Origin: an uncultured Clostridia bacterium
Lineage (GTDB): Bacteria; Bacillota; Clostridia; TANB77; CAG-508
Direction of reading: 5' to 3'
Length of the DNA: 64,000 bases
Assembly (NCBI GenBank): GCA_948502395.1
Contig: CAOPES010000002.1
Location: 1-64,000 of the forward strand
Shown piece by piece: positions 18,176 through 28,949 of this stretch. Both the position numbers and the translations under genes were made by a program. The notes below the pieces were generated by a model. That model ran no database searches. It worked only from the letters and a program-made list of their open reading frames with translations, and was not told where the DNA came from. How positions within the stretch are numbered: position 1 is the first letter of the stretch; each line of letters opens with the position of its first letter.

Positions 18176-18785
18176 TTGCTTTTATTACAAATCTATTAGA
18201 ATTTAAATTATTACAAGTAATCAACGTTAATTCCTTCGACATTGGTTCATAATTAAAAATAGGGGTTAAATCAGAACTATTTACTTCATAAAAATCAAAA
18301 ACAGTATATACGTACTTCTCTCCAAAATTATCATAAACAAAAATTTCATCATCAATTTCAAGTAAAGGTAAGTTACTAAAAAATTTTGAATTATTATAAT
18401 TATGACCAGCAATGCAAATATTACCATTACTTTTTAAATCTTTGCCATAAAACTTACATGGAGAAACTTTTAAAAGCTCTTCATTTAAGTTTGCAAATAC
18501 TGGATAATAAACATTTATTTTAGGTATCTCAATAATTCCAAAAAGGTTATTATCAATTTCACTTTCATCTACATTTTCATTAGTAGTAGTATATAATTTT
18601 GCAATATTATAATTATCTATTAATTTATTTGATAATTTTTCTTTTTGATTTATAGATGATACATAATAAAAAATTACCCAAATAAGACTAAGCGATATAG
18701 TCAATGATAATACAAATTGGAATTTAAAAATACGTGTATCTTTCTTTTTTGATTTTTTTATTTTTGTAACTAAAATCTGATTCAT
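18156..18785 (-). CDS. Class D-like sortase
   Basis: 209 residues from the ATG at 18785; an upstream in-frame ATG at 18845 is possible, but its ribosome site is poor. A basic N-terminus and membrane anchor (FVLSLTISLSLIWVIFYYV) precede a sortase barrel. The catalytic triad is visible: His in IAGHNY, Cys in TLITCN, Arg in NRFVIK. It transpeptidates LPXTG proteins to peptidoglycan; its neighbour with LPDTG is the obvious substrate (inferred). Confidence 0.88.
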   Translation of the reverse strand: MNQILVTKIKKSKKKDTRIFKFQFVLSLTISLSLIWVIFYYVSSINQKEKLSNKLIDNYNIAKLYTTTNENVDESEIDNNLFGIIEIPKINVYYPVFANLNEELLKVSPCKFYGKDLKSNGNICIAGHNYNNSKFFSNLPLLEIDDEIFVYDNFGEKYVYTVFDFYEVNSSDLTPIFNYEPMSKELTLITCNNLNSNRFVIKAKQRSHS

Positions 18786-19000
18786 ATAAATATTATATGT
18801 AGAAAAAAAGATAATATAATGAAAAAAATTGTAAAAAAAGCGCATAAATATTACGTTTCCATTACATATATCAAGCAGTGTTGAAATAATTTTTTAAATA
18901 TGATATATTTAGTATGTAAAAAATTGGCAAAATAAAATCCAAAATTTACATAATCACATATTATATATAAATAATATATGAAAGGGGGATTATTTAAATT

Positions 19001-19580
19001 TTGGAACTAAAAGGGCTCAACATTGGTTTTGTTTTTACTGGGGCATTTCCAATGCTTCAAACAACAATACCTAAAATAAAAGATTTAATTAAAAATGAAG
19101 CAACTGTCATTCCTATTATGTCAAATACTGTATATAACATAAATACTAGATATGGTAAAGCAAAAGATTTTATAAATGAAATACAAGAAATAACAGGAAA
19201 AGAAATCATACATACCATAACACAATTAGAGCCAATCGGTAAAGGAAACATAACAGACTTAATGATTATTGCTCCATGCACACGGTAACACGTTATCTAA
19301 GCTTGCTGTTGGTATTGCAGATACCATACCAACAATAGCTATAAAAAGTCATTTAAAATATGAAAAACCAGTAGTATTAGCTGTATCAACAGGTACAGGG
19401 TTAAGCACTAATGCAGAAAATATTGGTAAATTATTAAATAGAAAAAATTATTATTTTGTACCATTTAGGCAAAATAATCCAATTACAAGACCTAGGTCAA
19501 TTGCATATGAACCTGAATACATTGTAAAAACAATAAAATATGCATTGGACGGAGAACAAATAAGCCCAATTCTATTATAA
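19001..19580 (+). CDS. dpaB: Dipicolinate synthase subunit B; one in-frame CGG +1 site
   Basis: TTG start at 19001 behind AAAGGGGGA. The flavoprotein-like fold opens LKGLNIGFVFTGAFPML and proceeds to DLMIIAPCT. There an in-frame CGG at 19283-19285 is followed at once by TAA. Skipping the C gives APCT-GNTLSKLAVGIADT, the conserved family sequence. The frame then runs to 19580, for 192 residues, the usual size. DpaAB oxidises dihydrodipicolinate to dipicolinic acid in the mother cell. dpaA, normally adjacent, is not in the window. Confidence 0.85.
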
Positions 19581-19596
19581 AGGAAGGAAAATAACT

Positions 19597-21363
19597 ATGA
19601 ATTCAAAATACGAATGGAATTTAAAAGAAATATTTAAGAACAAAGAAGAATTTGAACAAACAAAAACAAGTTTAAGAGAAGATTTAAATCAGATTAAAAC
19701 ATATGAAGGGAAATTATGCGAAAGTGCAAAAAACTTATGCGAAACATACAAAATATATGAAAAAGCTTTACAAAAATTCGAAAAATTATATGCATATGGA
19801 ATGCTTTTTTATCATTTAGATATGTCAAATCAAGAAGGAATAAAACTATATAAAGAAGTAGAAGGGCTAGGAACAGAGTTTAGTACAGCTACATCATTTA
19901 TAACACCAGAAATAACATATGCAGATAAAGAAAAAATTGAAGGATTTTTACAAGAAAATCAAGACTTGCAAAAATATAAAAGAGATATAACAGATATTTT
20001 AGATGAAAAAGAACATACACTAAGCAAAGCAGAAGAGAATTTACTTGCAAATTATAGTGAATTATTTTCTGCACCTGAAAATGTATTTGATATTCTTACA
20101 AATGCTGAATTCAAGTTTGGAACATTAATTGATAGTGACGGAAAAGAAGTTGAAATGACTGATAGTAACTATACAATTTATTTGAAAGATAGCAATGAAA
20201 AAGTAAGAAAACAAGCTTTTGACTTGATGTATAAAAAATATAGTGACTTTGTAAACACAATAACTGAATTATATTTAGCAAATGTAAAAGCAACAGCAGT
20301 TTCAGCAAAACTTAGGAAATATAAATCAAGTTTAGAAAAAGCAGTAAAAGCAGATGACGCAAGTATAAAGGTTTATGAAGCATTAATCGAAACAATAAAT
20401 AAAAATATGAAAGTAAATCATAAATTTGTTGAATTAAAAAAGAAACTGTTAAACAAAAAAGAATTCCATATGTATGATTTATATGTAAATCCATTCCAAG
20501 AAGCAAAGGATGAAATAAGCTTTGAAGAAGCAAAGAAAGAAGTTTTACAAGCTTTAAATATAATGGGAGAAGAGTATATTTCTAAATTGAAAGAAGCTTT
20601 TGATAATAATTGGGTTGATGTATATGCTAAACCAAACAAAAGGGGAGGGGCATATAGTATGGGAGTATATGGGGTACATCCATATGTATTATTAAATTTT
20701 GTTAATAGTAAAAGAGATGTAAGTACTATTGCTCACGAGCTTGGACACAGTATGCACTCACATTATTCAAATAAAGAACAACCAATAATAGATTCAAATT
20801 ATACAATAATGACAGCAGAAGTTGCTTCAACAGTAAATGAAATATTACTTAGTGATTATCAAATAAAAAATGAAACAGATAAAAATAAAAAAGCAGAACT
20901 TATATATGAATTGCTTGAAATGATACGTGCAACTTTATTTAGACAATCTATGTTTGCAGAATTCGAAAAGGAAGTTCACGAAAAAGTTGAAAATAAAGAA
21001 ATGCTTTCAGCTGAGAACTTAAATGAAATGTATTACGATTTAAATAAAAAGTATTTTGGCGAAGGTATGATTATAGATGAAGAAATTAAATATGAATGGG
21101 CGAGAATTCCACATTTTTATACGAATTTCTATGTTTATAAGTATGCAACAGGTATTTCTGCGGCTATTTCTATTGCTACAAAGATTTTAAAGCAGGGTGA
21201 ACCTTTTGTTAAGAAGTATATCGAAATGCTTAAACAGGGCTGTTCTAAGAAGTCTATTGATTTGCTTAAAATGGTTGATGTGGATTTGGAAGGCTCAGAG
21301 ATTTATGAAGATGCGATTGCTTTTTATAATGAGAAGATTGATGAATTAGAAAAGTTAATTTAG
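19597..21363 (+). CDS. pepF: Oligoendopeptidase F (M3 metallopeptidase)
   Basis: 588 residues. N-terminal helical domain, then the M3 catalytic domain with the zinc motif HELGH in TIAHELGHSMHSHYS (about 380) and the downstream Glu in TAEVASTVNE. Family signature GGAYSMGVYGVHPYVLLNF precedes it. Cytoplasmic hydrolysis of 7-17-residue peptides is the family role. Starts 17 bases after dpaB with AAAGGAAGG, so it may be co-transcribed. Confidence 0.93.
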   Translation: MNSKYEWNLKEIFKNKEEFEQTKTSLREDLNQIKTYEGKLCESAKNLCETYKIYEKALQKFEKLYAYGMLFYHLDMSNQEGIKLYKEVEGLGTEFSTATSFITPEITYADKEKIEGFLQENQDLQKYKRDITDILDEKEHTLSKAEENLLANYSELFSAPENVFDILTNAEFKFGTLIDSDGKEVEMTDSNYTIYLKDSNEKVRKQAFDLMYKKYSDFVNTITELYLANVKATAVSAKLRKYKSSLEKAVKADDASIKVYEALIETINKNMKVNHKFVELKKKLLNKKEFHMYDLYVNPFQEAKDEISFEEAKKEVLQALNIMGEEYISKLKEAFDNNWVDVYAKPNKRGGAYSMGVYGVHPYVLLNFVNSKRDVSTIAHELGHSMHSHYSNKEQPIIDSNYTIMTAEVASTVNEILLSDYQIKNETDKNKKAELIYELLEMIRATLFRQSMFAEFEKEVHEKVENKEMLSAENLNEMYYDLNKKYFGEGMIIDEEIKYEWARIPHFYTNFYVYKYATGISAAISIATKILKQGEPFVKKYIEMLKQGCSKKSIDLLKMVDVDLEGSEIYEDAIAFYNEKIDELEKLI

Positions 21364-21434
21364 GATAAGACAAGGAAAGAATTATATTATTAAAAAAACA
21401 ATATAATTCTTTTTTGTATTTAAATTTTAATGCA

Positions 21435-21460
21435 ACTTTTTTGGCCTGTCCCAAAAAGTT
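21435..21460. repeat. Half-copy of the GGCCTGTCCC repeat
   Basis: Identical over 26 bases to 13085-13110, here without the opposite arm. Lies between the convergent pepF and xer genes. Confidence 0.7.
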
Positions 21461-21470
21461 TTGAAAAATA

Positions 21471-22463
21471 TTATAAATCTGCTAATGGATTTCGTTCAAC
21501 TGCACTTCTAATTTGGTCATTATTAACATGAGTATAAATTTCAGTAGTAGAGATACTTTCGTGTCCTAGTAATTCTTGTAAAGCTCTAATATCAACTTGG
21601 CCATATTGGTACATTAAAGTTGCAGCGGTATGTCTTAATTTATGTACAGAATATTTATTAGTATCTAATCCAGCTTTGCTAAGCTCTTTGCCTATAATAT
21701 ATTGAACAGTTCTATTACTAATTCTTTCACGTCTTTCACTTAAAAATAATGCTTTTTCAGAGTGTTTTTTATCATGTTTAATTCCTTCTTTTGGACGAAC
21801 TTGAAGATAGTCTGAAATTGCTCTCATACAAGGCTTATTCAAATATATTGCACGTTCTTTATTACCTTTACCCACAACATTCAATTTGCATTCTGAAAAG
21901 TCGATATCTTTTATATTTATTCCAACTAATTCAGATAAACGCATACCACAATTCAAAAATAAAGTAGTCATTGCGAAATCTCTTTCATAATTTCTATTAT
22001 CTTCATCACTAGCAACTTCTAGGAGTTTTTTACTGTCTTCAAGTGATAAATATTTTGGTAATCTTTTTTCTTTTTTAGGTGTTTTTAGATTTATAGTAGG
22101 GTTTTGATTTAATTTGTATTCATCGCTGGCGTCTTGGCATAAATAGTTAAAGAATATTCTTATTGTTGATATTTTTCTTGCTCTTGTTGCTGGCTTACTA
22201 TGGAAGGTTGATGTCAGATATCCTAAAAATGCGTGAATATCATCTATTTGTATTTTTTTTATTGTATCCATTTTTAAATCTGTTATTTGTATTTCTTTAA
22301 GGTCGGTTTTTTTTGTCATTTTAAAATGTATTTTTATGAATTTTAAGAACATTGCTAGGTCGTAGTTGTATTCTTTTATACTGTTTGGGGATTTGTTTAA
22401 TATTGTTGTTGAATAATCTAAAAAGGCATTTAAAAATCCCGGGTTATCAATTCGGTTTATCAT
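21471..22463 (-). CDS. Tyrosine recombinase of the XerC/XerD type
   Basis: 331 residues from the ATG at 22463, preceded by AAAGAG; GTG at 22472 is an alternative. N-terminal SAM-like core-binding domain. Catalytic residues are visible: Arg in GMRLSELVG, Lys in GKGNKER, HxxR in HKLRHTAAT, His in LLGHESISTTEIY, and Tyr in IYTHV. A chromosomal Xer recombinase is more likely than a mobile integrase: the length is typical, the gene is surrounded by core genes, and I see no attachment repeats. Confidence 0.88.
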   Translation of the reverse strand: MINRIDNPGFLNAFLDYSTTILNKSPNSIKEYNYDLAMFLKFIKIHFKMTKKTDLKEIQITDLKMDTIKKIQIDDIHAFLGYLTSTFHSKPATRARKISTIRIFFNYLCQDASDEYKLNQNPTINLKTPKKEKRLPKYLSLEDSKKLLEVASDEDNRNYERDFAMTTLFLNCGMRLSELVGINIKDIDFSECKLNVVGKGNKERAIYLNKPCMRAISDYLQVRPKEGIKHDKKHSEKALFLSERRERISNRTVQYIIGKELSKAGLDTNKYSVHKLRHTAATLMYQYGQVDIRALQELLGHESISTTEIYTHVNNDQIRSAVERNPLADL

Positions 22464-22569
22464 ATGTATCACTCTTTCTTTTTATTTGTTTAAATTATAT
22501 ATCAATCGACTAAAAAAAGTAAATAGATTTAGTGAAAAATTTTGCGCAATCTTATTCTAAAAAAGAGGT

Positions 22570-22604
22570 GATGTTTTTTTGCTCCGTACCCAAAAACATC
22601 AATT
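22570..22604. repeat. Hairpin repeat GATGTTTTT-TTGCTCCGT-AAAAACATC, copy 1
   Basis: A 9-bp stem whose loop carries TTGCTCCGTACCC. A near-identical element lies at 43075-43108. It is intergenic between the divergent xer gene and the PBP promoter. Confidence 0.65.
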
Positions 22605-22609
22605 TTTTA

Positions 22610-22638
22610 TTGCCTGAAATGATGATATATGTTATACT
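22610..22638 (+). promoter_or_regulatory. Promoter of class A PBP gene (TTGCCT-17-TATACT)
   Basis: -35 TTGCCT 22610-22615, -10 TATACT 22633-22638; GAAGGAAAG ribosome site before the ATG at 22670. Confidence 0.6.
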
Positions 22639-22669
22639 ATTATTGCATTAAAAGAAGGAAAGTGATAAA

Positions 22670-25125
22670 ATGCATAAAGCAAGAAGAAAAAAAGAAAAAG
22701 ACATAGAACCAAAAGCAATAAAAGAAATGAAACGAAAGAAAAAAATAGAAGAAAACATACAAGAAACAAAGCAAAAAGCAGGAAAGAAATTCAAAAAAAT
22801 ATTACTTATAATAATATTAATAACAATTCTATACTTAGGAATTTCAGTAGGAATATCAACACATACATGGAAATCACTTGCCAAAGATATGATATTAAAT
22901 GAGAATTCAGCAGTTATAGATACAGACGGAACTACAATAGCAAAACTAGGAAGCGAAAAAAAGAAAATTACAATAGAAAGTAATGAAATACCATCTAACC
23001 TAAAAAATGCTTATGTAGCAATAGAAGATGAAAGATACTATAAACATCATGGAGTAGATATGAAAAGGACATTATCTGCAATAGGCTCATATGTTATACA
23101 TTTTGGTTCTTCTTCATTTGGTGGAAGTACAATAACACAGCAATTGGTAAAAAACCTTACAGGAGATTCAACTGACAGCATACAAAGAAAAGTGAAGGAA
23201 TGGTGGAAAGCGTGGCAATTAGAAACCTGCCTTTCAAAAGATGAAATTTTATCAGCATATTTAAATGTTATATATGTTGGACCAAGTATATATGGAGTTG
23301 AGGCAGGTGCTAAATATTATTTTAATAAATCTGCAAGCGACTTAACACTAGAAGAATGTGCATTTTTAGCAGGAATAAATCATTCGCCAAATTCGTATAA
23401 CCCTTTTAATAATACTAATAATTCAGAAAAGATTACAAAAAGAACAAATACAGTATTATATAAGATGAAAGAGTTAGGATATATAACAAATAATGACGAA
23501 TATGAAAAAGCAGTAGCAAATGCGGAAGCTGGATTGAAATTTAGAAAGGGAGAAATTCAATCAGACGACCGGAATATATTCGTACCATACAGACGCATTA
23601 ATTACAGAGATAACATCAAAAATTGCAAAGAAATACAATATTTCACAAACTTTTGCAAACAATTACATAGAAACAGCTGGACTAAAAATTTATAGTACTC
23701 AAAATTCTAAAATACAAAAACAAATAGAAACTGAATTTGAAAAAAGCAGATATGTTTTAAAATCTTCCAATGGAACAGATACATCTCAGGCAGCAATGCT
23801 AATTGTAGACCACAAAACACGGAAACATTTTAGGATGTGTAGGTGGATTAGGAAAGAAAAAGGTAGCACGTTCATTTAACAGGGCAACCCAAAGTATTAG
23901 ACAAACAGGTTCATCAATAAAACCAATAGCTGTTGTAGCACCTGCCATTGACAAAAAAGTAATAACAGGAGCAACAATATTAGATGATACTGAAAAAGAT
24001 TTTACAAATAATTATCACCCAACAAATTACAGCGAAAAATGTCTAGGTGATATCACAGTAAGAAGAGCAATTGAATCATCTCAAAACATTCCATTTGTAG
24101 AAATAATGGAAGACCTAAAACCTAAAACATCTATTAAATATTTAGAAAAAATGGGAATAACCACATTAACAGAAAAAGACAATGGATTACCATTATCATT
24201 AGGTGGAATAGAAAAAGGAATTAGTCCATTACAAATGGCTGGGGCTTATGCAACAATTGCAAATGATGGAAAATATATAGAACCAACATTTTACACAAAA
24301 ATAGAAAGAAAAAATGGAACAACAATTATAATTGCAAAACAAAAAAGCAGACAAGTCTTTTCAAAAGAAACAGCATACATATTAAAAGAGATGCTAACTG
24401 AACCAGTACAAGGCCAAAATGGAACTGCAACTTATTGCAAAATTTCGGGAGTTGATGTAGCAGCTAAAACTGGAACAACAGATGAAAACTACGATAGGTG
24501 GCTTTGTGGTTTCACACCATATTATACAGCTGTTACTTGGTATGGTTTTGACATAAGTGAAAGTATAAACTTTAATCAAAGAAATCCTGCTGGATTACTT
24601 TGGGCAAATGTAATGTCTAGAATTCATTCAGGATTAAATGGTGCAACATTTGAAAAACCAACATCGGTTGCGGGAGTAACAATATGTGCAGAAACAGGTA
24701 AAAGAGCAACAACAGGTTGTCAGCATAAATATGTAGAATATTTTTTACCATTTACTAAACCAACTGAAACTTGTGATAAGCACAAAGGGCAAATTTTAGA
24801 GAACAACAACGTAGAGAGTAAACCTAAAAACAATGTAACCGAAGTTATTAAAGGAATAACTGAGGACATAGATGCCAAAGAACCAACTACAATCAAAGAC
24901 AAAAATACAAATACAACATCATCTGAAAATAATGAGCAAAAACAAAATACATCAAATAAAATTAATACCAATACCAACACAAACACAAATAGTACGGTGA
25001 ATACTACAAATACACAAAACACAAATTCAAATAAAACTAATAACACTAATTCAAGTAGTAATAAAACAAATAATACTAATAATATCTCTTCTAATATTAC
25101 AGGAACAGATAATACAACAGAATAA
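22670..25125 (+). CDS. Class A penicillin-binding protein (PBP1A type); two in-frame CGG +1 sites
   Basis: Reads as 817 residues when the C of in-frame CGG triplets at 23570-23572 and 23820-23822 is skipped. The junctions are SDD-GIYSYHTDALIT and DHKT-GNILGCVGGLG, both family-like. Basic cytoplasmic head and membrane anchor (about 42-65). Glycosyltransferase 51 domain with EDERYYKHHGVD and GGSTITQQLVKN. Transpeptidase domain with active-site S-S-I-K (in TGSSIKPIAVV), SQN (IESSQNIPF) and KTGTT. A Thr/Asn-rich tail (about 750-817) ends the protein. The transpeptidase motifs lie beyond both sites, so unshifted translation would make a glycosyltransferase-only stub of about 340 residues. Builds and crosslinks peptidoglycan. 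Confidence 0.82.
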
Positions 25126-25147
25126 AGATAAAGGAATGATACAAAAA

Positions 25148-26782
25148 ATGAAGAAAAAAACAAAAAGCAGAAAAGAATCGTTTATGTCAGGAGTAATGAC
25201 ATTAATGATATCACAAATAATAGTAAAAATATTTGGGCTAGTTTATAAAATATATTTAACAAATAGACCAGGATTTGGAGATACTGGAAATGCAATATAT
25301 AACAGTGGTTATCAAATATATGCATTATTATTGTTACTATCATCAATAGGAATACCAAATGCAATATCAAAATTAGTCTCTGAAAGAACATCACTAGGAG
25401 ATTACAAAGGTGCACACAAAATATTTAAAGTAGCATTTATGCTGCTTACGGTAATTGGAACAATAGGAAGTTTAATACTATTTTTCGGAGCTGACTTTAT
25501 AGCAAATACTATATTACAAATACCAGAAGCAAAACTTACATTAATGTGTATATCTCCATCAATTGTATTAGTTGCGATGTCTTCTGTAATTAGGGGATAT
25601 TTCAATGCAAGAAGCAATATGAAAGCAACTGGTGATTCACAAGCACTAGAACAAATTTTAAAAACTGTATTTACAGTATTAGCTGTTGAAGTTGTTGCAC
25701 ATCTAACATCAAACAATGTAACCTTAATGGCAGCAGGAGCAAACTTTGCAACAACAATATCAGTTATAGGAAGCTTTATATACATATACAAATTCTACAA
25801 AGTTAGAAAAAAAGGAATTCATGAAGAAATACAAACAACAAAGCCAGAATTTAAAGATGAAAATACAAAAAGCATAATATCATCAATATTTAAAATATCA
25901 ATACCAATATCGCTAACATCAATAGTATCATCAGTAAACAAAAACATAGACTCAATTACAGTTGTAAGAGGATTAAAGAAAATAACAACAGAAGCAGTAG
26001 CAAAAGAACAATATGGAATTTTAGCTGGAAAAGTTGATACATTGGTAGCATTGCCATTATCATTTACAGTAGCATTTGCAACAGCACTAGTACCAGGGCT
26101 ATCATCTGCAAAAGCAAAAAATGATGATGCAGCAATCGAAAAGAGAGTAAAATTATCATTATTAATAACAATATTAATTGGATTACCTTGTGCATTTGGA
26201 CTTTGCGTATTTGCAAAAGAAATATTGCAATTAGTATTCCCAAATGCAGCAGCAGGTGCAAATATATTACAATCAATTTCATTCTTGGTAGTATTTGCTA
26301 CACTTGCACAAACTATAAATGGAGCACTACAAGGATTGGGGGACTTTAAAACACCTGTAATAGCCTTAATACTAGGAGTAATTGTTAAAACAATATTAAA
26401 CATAGTTATAATTCCAATACAAGGAATAGGAATACTAGGAGCAACAATAAGCTCTCAAATATGTCAATTTATAGCATTCTTTATTGGATTTATAAAATTA
26501 AAGAAAATGACAAAAATAAAATTTGATTTTAATAAATTTGCTATAAAACCAGTATTAGCATCAGCAATAATGAGTGCCATATCTTATGGAATATACTATT
26601 TGCTAGATTTTATACTTCCACATAAGATTGCTATAATGGTGGGATTAGTAAGTGCTATTATCGCATATGTTGTTGCAGTATTAGCATTAAAGATATTCTC
26701 AGAAGAAGAGATTAAAGATTTACCAAAAGGTGATAAAATACATAAAGTATTAGTTAAATTAAAGATTTATAAAGAAGCATAA
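25148..26782 (+). CDS. SpoVB/MurJ-like MOP-superfamily flippase
   Basis: About 544 residues. I prefer the ATG at 25148, 12 bases after AAAGGA, over the one at 25136 that abuts it. It has about 14 hydrophobic helices and the family opening KESFMSGVMTLMISQIIVKIFGLVYKIYLTN, with GTGNAIYNSGY-like and LQGLGDFKTPVIALI segments. SpoVB-type proteins flip lipid-linked wall precursors, with a role in spore cortex. Follows the PBP gene by about 20 bases, a functionally fitting pairing. Confidence 0.85.
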   Translation: MKKKTKSRKESFMSGVMTLMISQIIVKIFGLVYKIYLTNRPGFGDTGNAIYNSGYQIYALLLLLSSIGIPNAISKLVSERTSLGDYKGAHKIFKVAFMLLTVIGTIGSLILFFGADFIANTILQIPEAKLTLMCISPSIVLVAMSSVIRGYFNARSNMKATGDSQALEQILKTVFTVLAVEVVAHLTSNNVTLMAAGANFATTISVIGSFIYIYKFYKVRKKGIHEEIQTTKPEFKDENTKSIISSIFKISIPISLTSIVSSVNKNIDSITVVRGLKKITTEAVAKEQYGILAGKVDTLVALPLSFTVAFATALVPGLSSAKAKNDDAAIEKRVKLSLLITILIGLPCAFGLCVFAKEILQLVFPNAAAGANILQSISFLVVFATLAQTINGALQGLGDFKTPVIALILGVIVKTILNIVIIPIQGIGILGATISSQICQFIAFFIGFIKLKKMTKIKFDFNKFAIKPVLASAIMSAISYGIYYLLDFILPHKIAIMVGLVSAIIAYVVAVLALKIFSEEEIKDLPKGDKIHKVLVKLKIYKEA

Positions 26783-26833
26783 AACAAATATTGTAAAATA
26801 TAAAATTAAAATATGTAAATAGGAGAAGAAATA

Positions 26834-27925
26834 ATGAAAAACGTAAGTACTATAAATGAAAAAGAATTAAAAGAAAATGAAATAGATCAAGAATATGAGA
26901 ATTTTGTAAAAAGCCATTATAAAGGGCATTTTGCACAATCAATAAGATGGGCAAAAACAAAAGATGAATGGAATTATGAAACAGTAGTAGTAAGAGACGA
27001 AAACGAAAAAATAAAAGGTTCAATGTTATTATTAATAAGAAAAGTACCTGGATTAAATTCTAGTATTGTATACTCACCAAGAGGACCAGTTTGCGACATA
27101 CATGATGAAGCAACATTTATAGAATTAACAAAAAAAGCAGAAGAAGTAGCTAAAAAACACAAAGCATTTTTATTGAAAATGGACCCTGATATTCCAAATG
27201 ATGATATGGAATTTAAAAATATAGCTAAAAATAACGGATTTAAAATAGTAGAAAAAGTAAAAGACTTAAACGAAATTGCACATCCAAGAATTGTTTTTAG
27301 ACTAAATTTAAAAAACAAAACAGAAGATGAATTATTTGCATCATTTCACCAAAAAACACGTTACAACATACGTTTAGCAACTAAAAAAGGTGTTACAATT
27401 AGAGAAGGAAAAAGGGAAGACATTGCAGAATTCCAAAAGATAATGGAAGTTACTGGTCAAAGAGATAAATTTCCTATTCCATCTGCTCAATATTTTGAAG
27501 AGTTATATGATATGATGGGCGAAGAACATGTTAAGATTTTGTTTGCTGATTATGAAGGACAACCTATTGCTGTTACTTATAATTTCTTGTATGGTGATAA
27601 GGTTTGGTATATGTTTGGCGGTAGCTTAAATGAAAAACGTAATTTGATGCCTACATATTTGCTTCAATGGGAAAATATTAAATGGGCAAAAGAGAATAAT
27701 TGTAATGTTTATGATTTTAGGGGAATTTGCGCAGTTGACTTAGAACATAGAAATGAAGGCTTGTATAGATTTAAAAAAGGTTTTAAGCCTGATTTAATTG
27801 AGTTTACTGAGATTTATAAGGTATATAATCCTTTTATGTATTTTGCGTTTAAAAAGCTTTTCCCTGCTTATAGGAAGTTTAGAGTTATGCTTATGAAAAA
27901 GAATAAGAAAAATGAGGAGCAGTAA
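26834..27925 (+). CDS. FemX/FemAB-type peptidyltransferase
   Basis: 363 residues, two GNAT-like halves with a helical arm. Recognisable segments: GHFAQSIRWAKTKDEW, YSPRGPVCD, FHQKTRYNIRLATKKGV, YMFGGSLNEKRNLMPTYLLQWENIKWAKE and YDFRGI. The family adds amino acids from aminoacyl-tRNA to lipid II stem peptides. It lies in a cell-wall neighbourhood. Preceded by AGGAG. Confidence 0.9.
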   Translation: MKNVSTINEKELKENEIDQEYENFVKSHYKGHFAQSIRWAKTKDEWNYETVVVRDENEKIKGSMLLLIRKVPGLNSSIVYSPRGPVCDIHDEATFIELTKKAEEVAKKHKAFLLKMDPDIPNDDMEFKNIAKNNGFKIVEKVKDLNEIAHPRIVFRLNLKNKTEDELFASFHQKTRYNIRLATKKGVTIREGKREDIAEFQKIMEVTGQRDKFPIPSAQYFEELYDMMGEEHVKILFADYEGQPIAVTYNFLYGDKVWYMFGGSLNEKRNLMPTYLLQWENIKWAKENNCNVYDFRGICAVDLEHRNEGLYRFKKGFKPDLIEFTEIYKVYNPFMYFAFKKLFPAYRKFRVMLMKKNKKNEEQ

Positions 27926-27926
27926 A

Positions 27927-28244
27927 ATGGCCACAACAAATGAATATATAGAATATGTATGTGAACAAATAAAAGGTGTTGGAGAAATAAGATACAAGAA
28001 AATGTTTGGGGAATTTATGGTGTATGTTAATGATAAACCAGTTATTATTGTTTGTGATAATGTGCCTTTTGTAAAGAAATTGGAAAATATCAAAGATTTG
28101 ATGCAAAATGCTGAAACTGGTTATCCTTACAATGGTGCAAAGGAACATTATGTACTAGATATTGATAATTCTGATTTTTGTAAATCTGTTGTAATTGAAC
28201 TTGAAAAGGTAACGCCAATACCAAAATCTAAAAAGAAAAAATAG
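27927..28244 (+). CDS. TfoX N-terminal domain protein
   Basis: 105 residues from the ATG at 27927, which follows GAGGAG (27914-27919) inside the femX end; the ATG at 27912 lacks a ribosome site. The pattern MTTxEYxEYVxEQI ... RYKKMFGEFMVYVN ... NAKEHYVLDI fits the TfoX/Sxy N-domain family. These are small cytosolic proteins of unclear role in Clostridia; a competence role is not implied. Confidence 0.75.
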   Translation: MATTNEYIEYVCEQIKGVGEIRYKKMFGEFMVYVNDKPVIIVCDNVPFVKKLENIKDLMQNAETGYPYNGAKEHYVLDIDNSDFCKSVVIELEKVTPIPKSKKKK

Positions 28245-28269
28245 AAGTTAAAAGTATGGGAGAAAATAT

Positions 28270-28794
28270 ATGAAATTAGATAATTATATTGAATATATAA
28301 AAGAAAAACATAAAGGTCAAACAAGAAAACAAGGAACACCATATTATATGCACCCATTAGAGGTAAGTAATATTCTACATAAAAAAGGTTTTTCAATAGA
28401 ATATCAAATAGCAGGTTTATTTCATGATTTATTAGAAGATACTAATACTACTTATGAAGAATTAGTTGAAATTTCAAATCAAGAAATTGCTAATGCTGTA
28501 AAACTTGTAACAAAAGAAAAGGGCTATGTAATGTCAGAATACATGGATAGAATTATGAAAAATGATATGGCAAGAATGGTAAAATTGGCAGATAGAGTAC
28601 ACAATTTATCAGAAACACATTTAGCTTCAGAAAAATTTAAAGAGAAATACGTTAAAGAAACAGAAAAATGGTTTATAAATTTGGCTGCTGGAACAGTTTT
28701 TGAAGAAGATATAAAGGACATATTAGATAACTTAAAACAAGAAATACAAAATAAGAGAGAAATAGATACTAATAGCGATTCATTAGAAAGATAA
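28270..28794 (+). CDS. HD-domain protein, RelA/SpoT hydrolase-like
   Basis: 174 residues. HD motifs: YYMHPLEVSNIL, GLFHDLLEDT and VKLADRVHNLSE, arranged as in the hydrolase domain of RelA/SpoT and small alarmone hydrolases. No synthetase or regulatory domain follows. A (p)ppGpp-hydrolase (Mesh1-like) role is possible but inferred. Ends at a terminator. Confidence 0.75.
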   Translation: MKLDNYIEYIKEKHKGQTRKQGTPYYMHPLEVSNILHKKGFSIEYQIAGLFHDLLEDTNTTYEELVEISNQEIANAVKLVTKEKGYVMSEYMDRIMKNDMARMVKLADRVHNLSETHLASEKFKEKYVKETEKWFINLAAGTVFEEDIKDILDNLKQEIQNKREIDTNSDSLER

Positions 28795-28835
28795 ATTACA
28801 AATAGATGCTATAAGAATAAAATGAAGAAAAATAG

Positions 28836-28868
28836 AGAAGATATTAAGAAATTAGTATCTTCTTTTTT
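28836..28868 (+). terminator. Rho-independent terminator
   Basis: AGAAGATA / TATCTTCT stem followed by TTTTTG. Confidence 0.8.
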
Positions 28869-28899
28869 GTATTCATAAATAAAAATTTTAACAAAAATA

Positions 28900-28935
28900 T
28901 TGACAAGTGTTATACGGTGTTATATACTGTATAAC
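28900..28935 (+). promoter_or_regulatory. Autoregulated GntR promoter with operator
   Basis: -35 TTGACA 28900-28905, -10 TATACT 28923-28928, spacer 17. The inverted repeat GTTATAC-N13-GTATAAC (28909-28935) covers the spacer and -10, a position where a bound YtrA-like repressor would block RNA polymerase. Confidence 0.8.
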
Positions 28936-28949
28936 AAGGAGGCGATAAT

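Noticed and set aside
21471..22463. Xer-type recombinase as integrase of an integrated element
   Set aside because: Flanked by core genes; no phage or plasmid genes and no attachment repeats seen.
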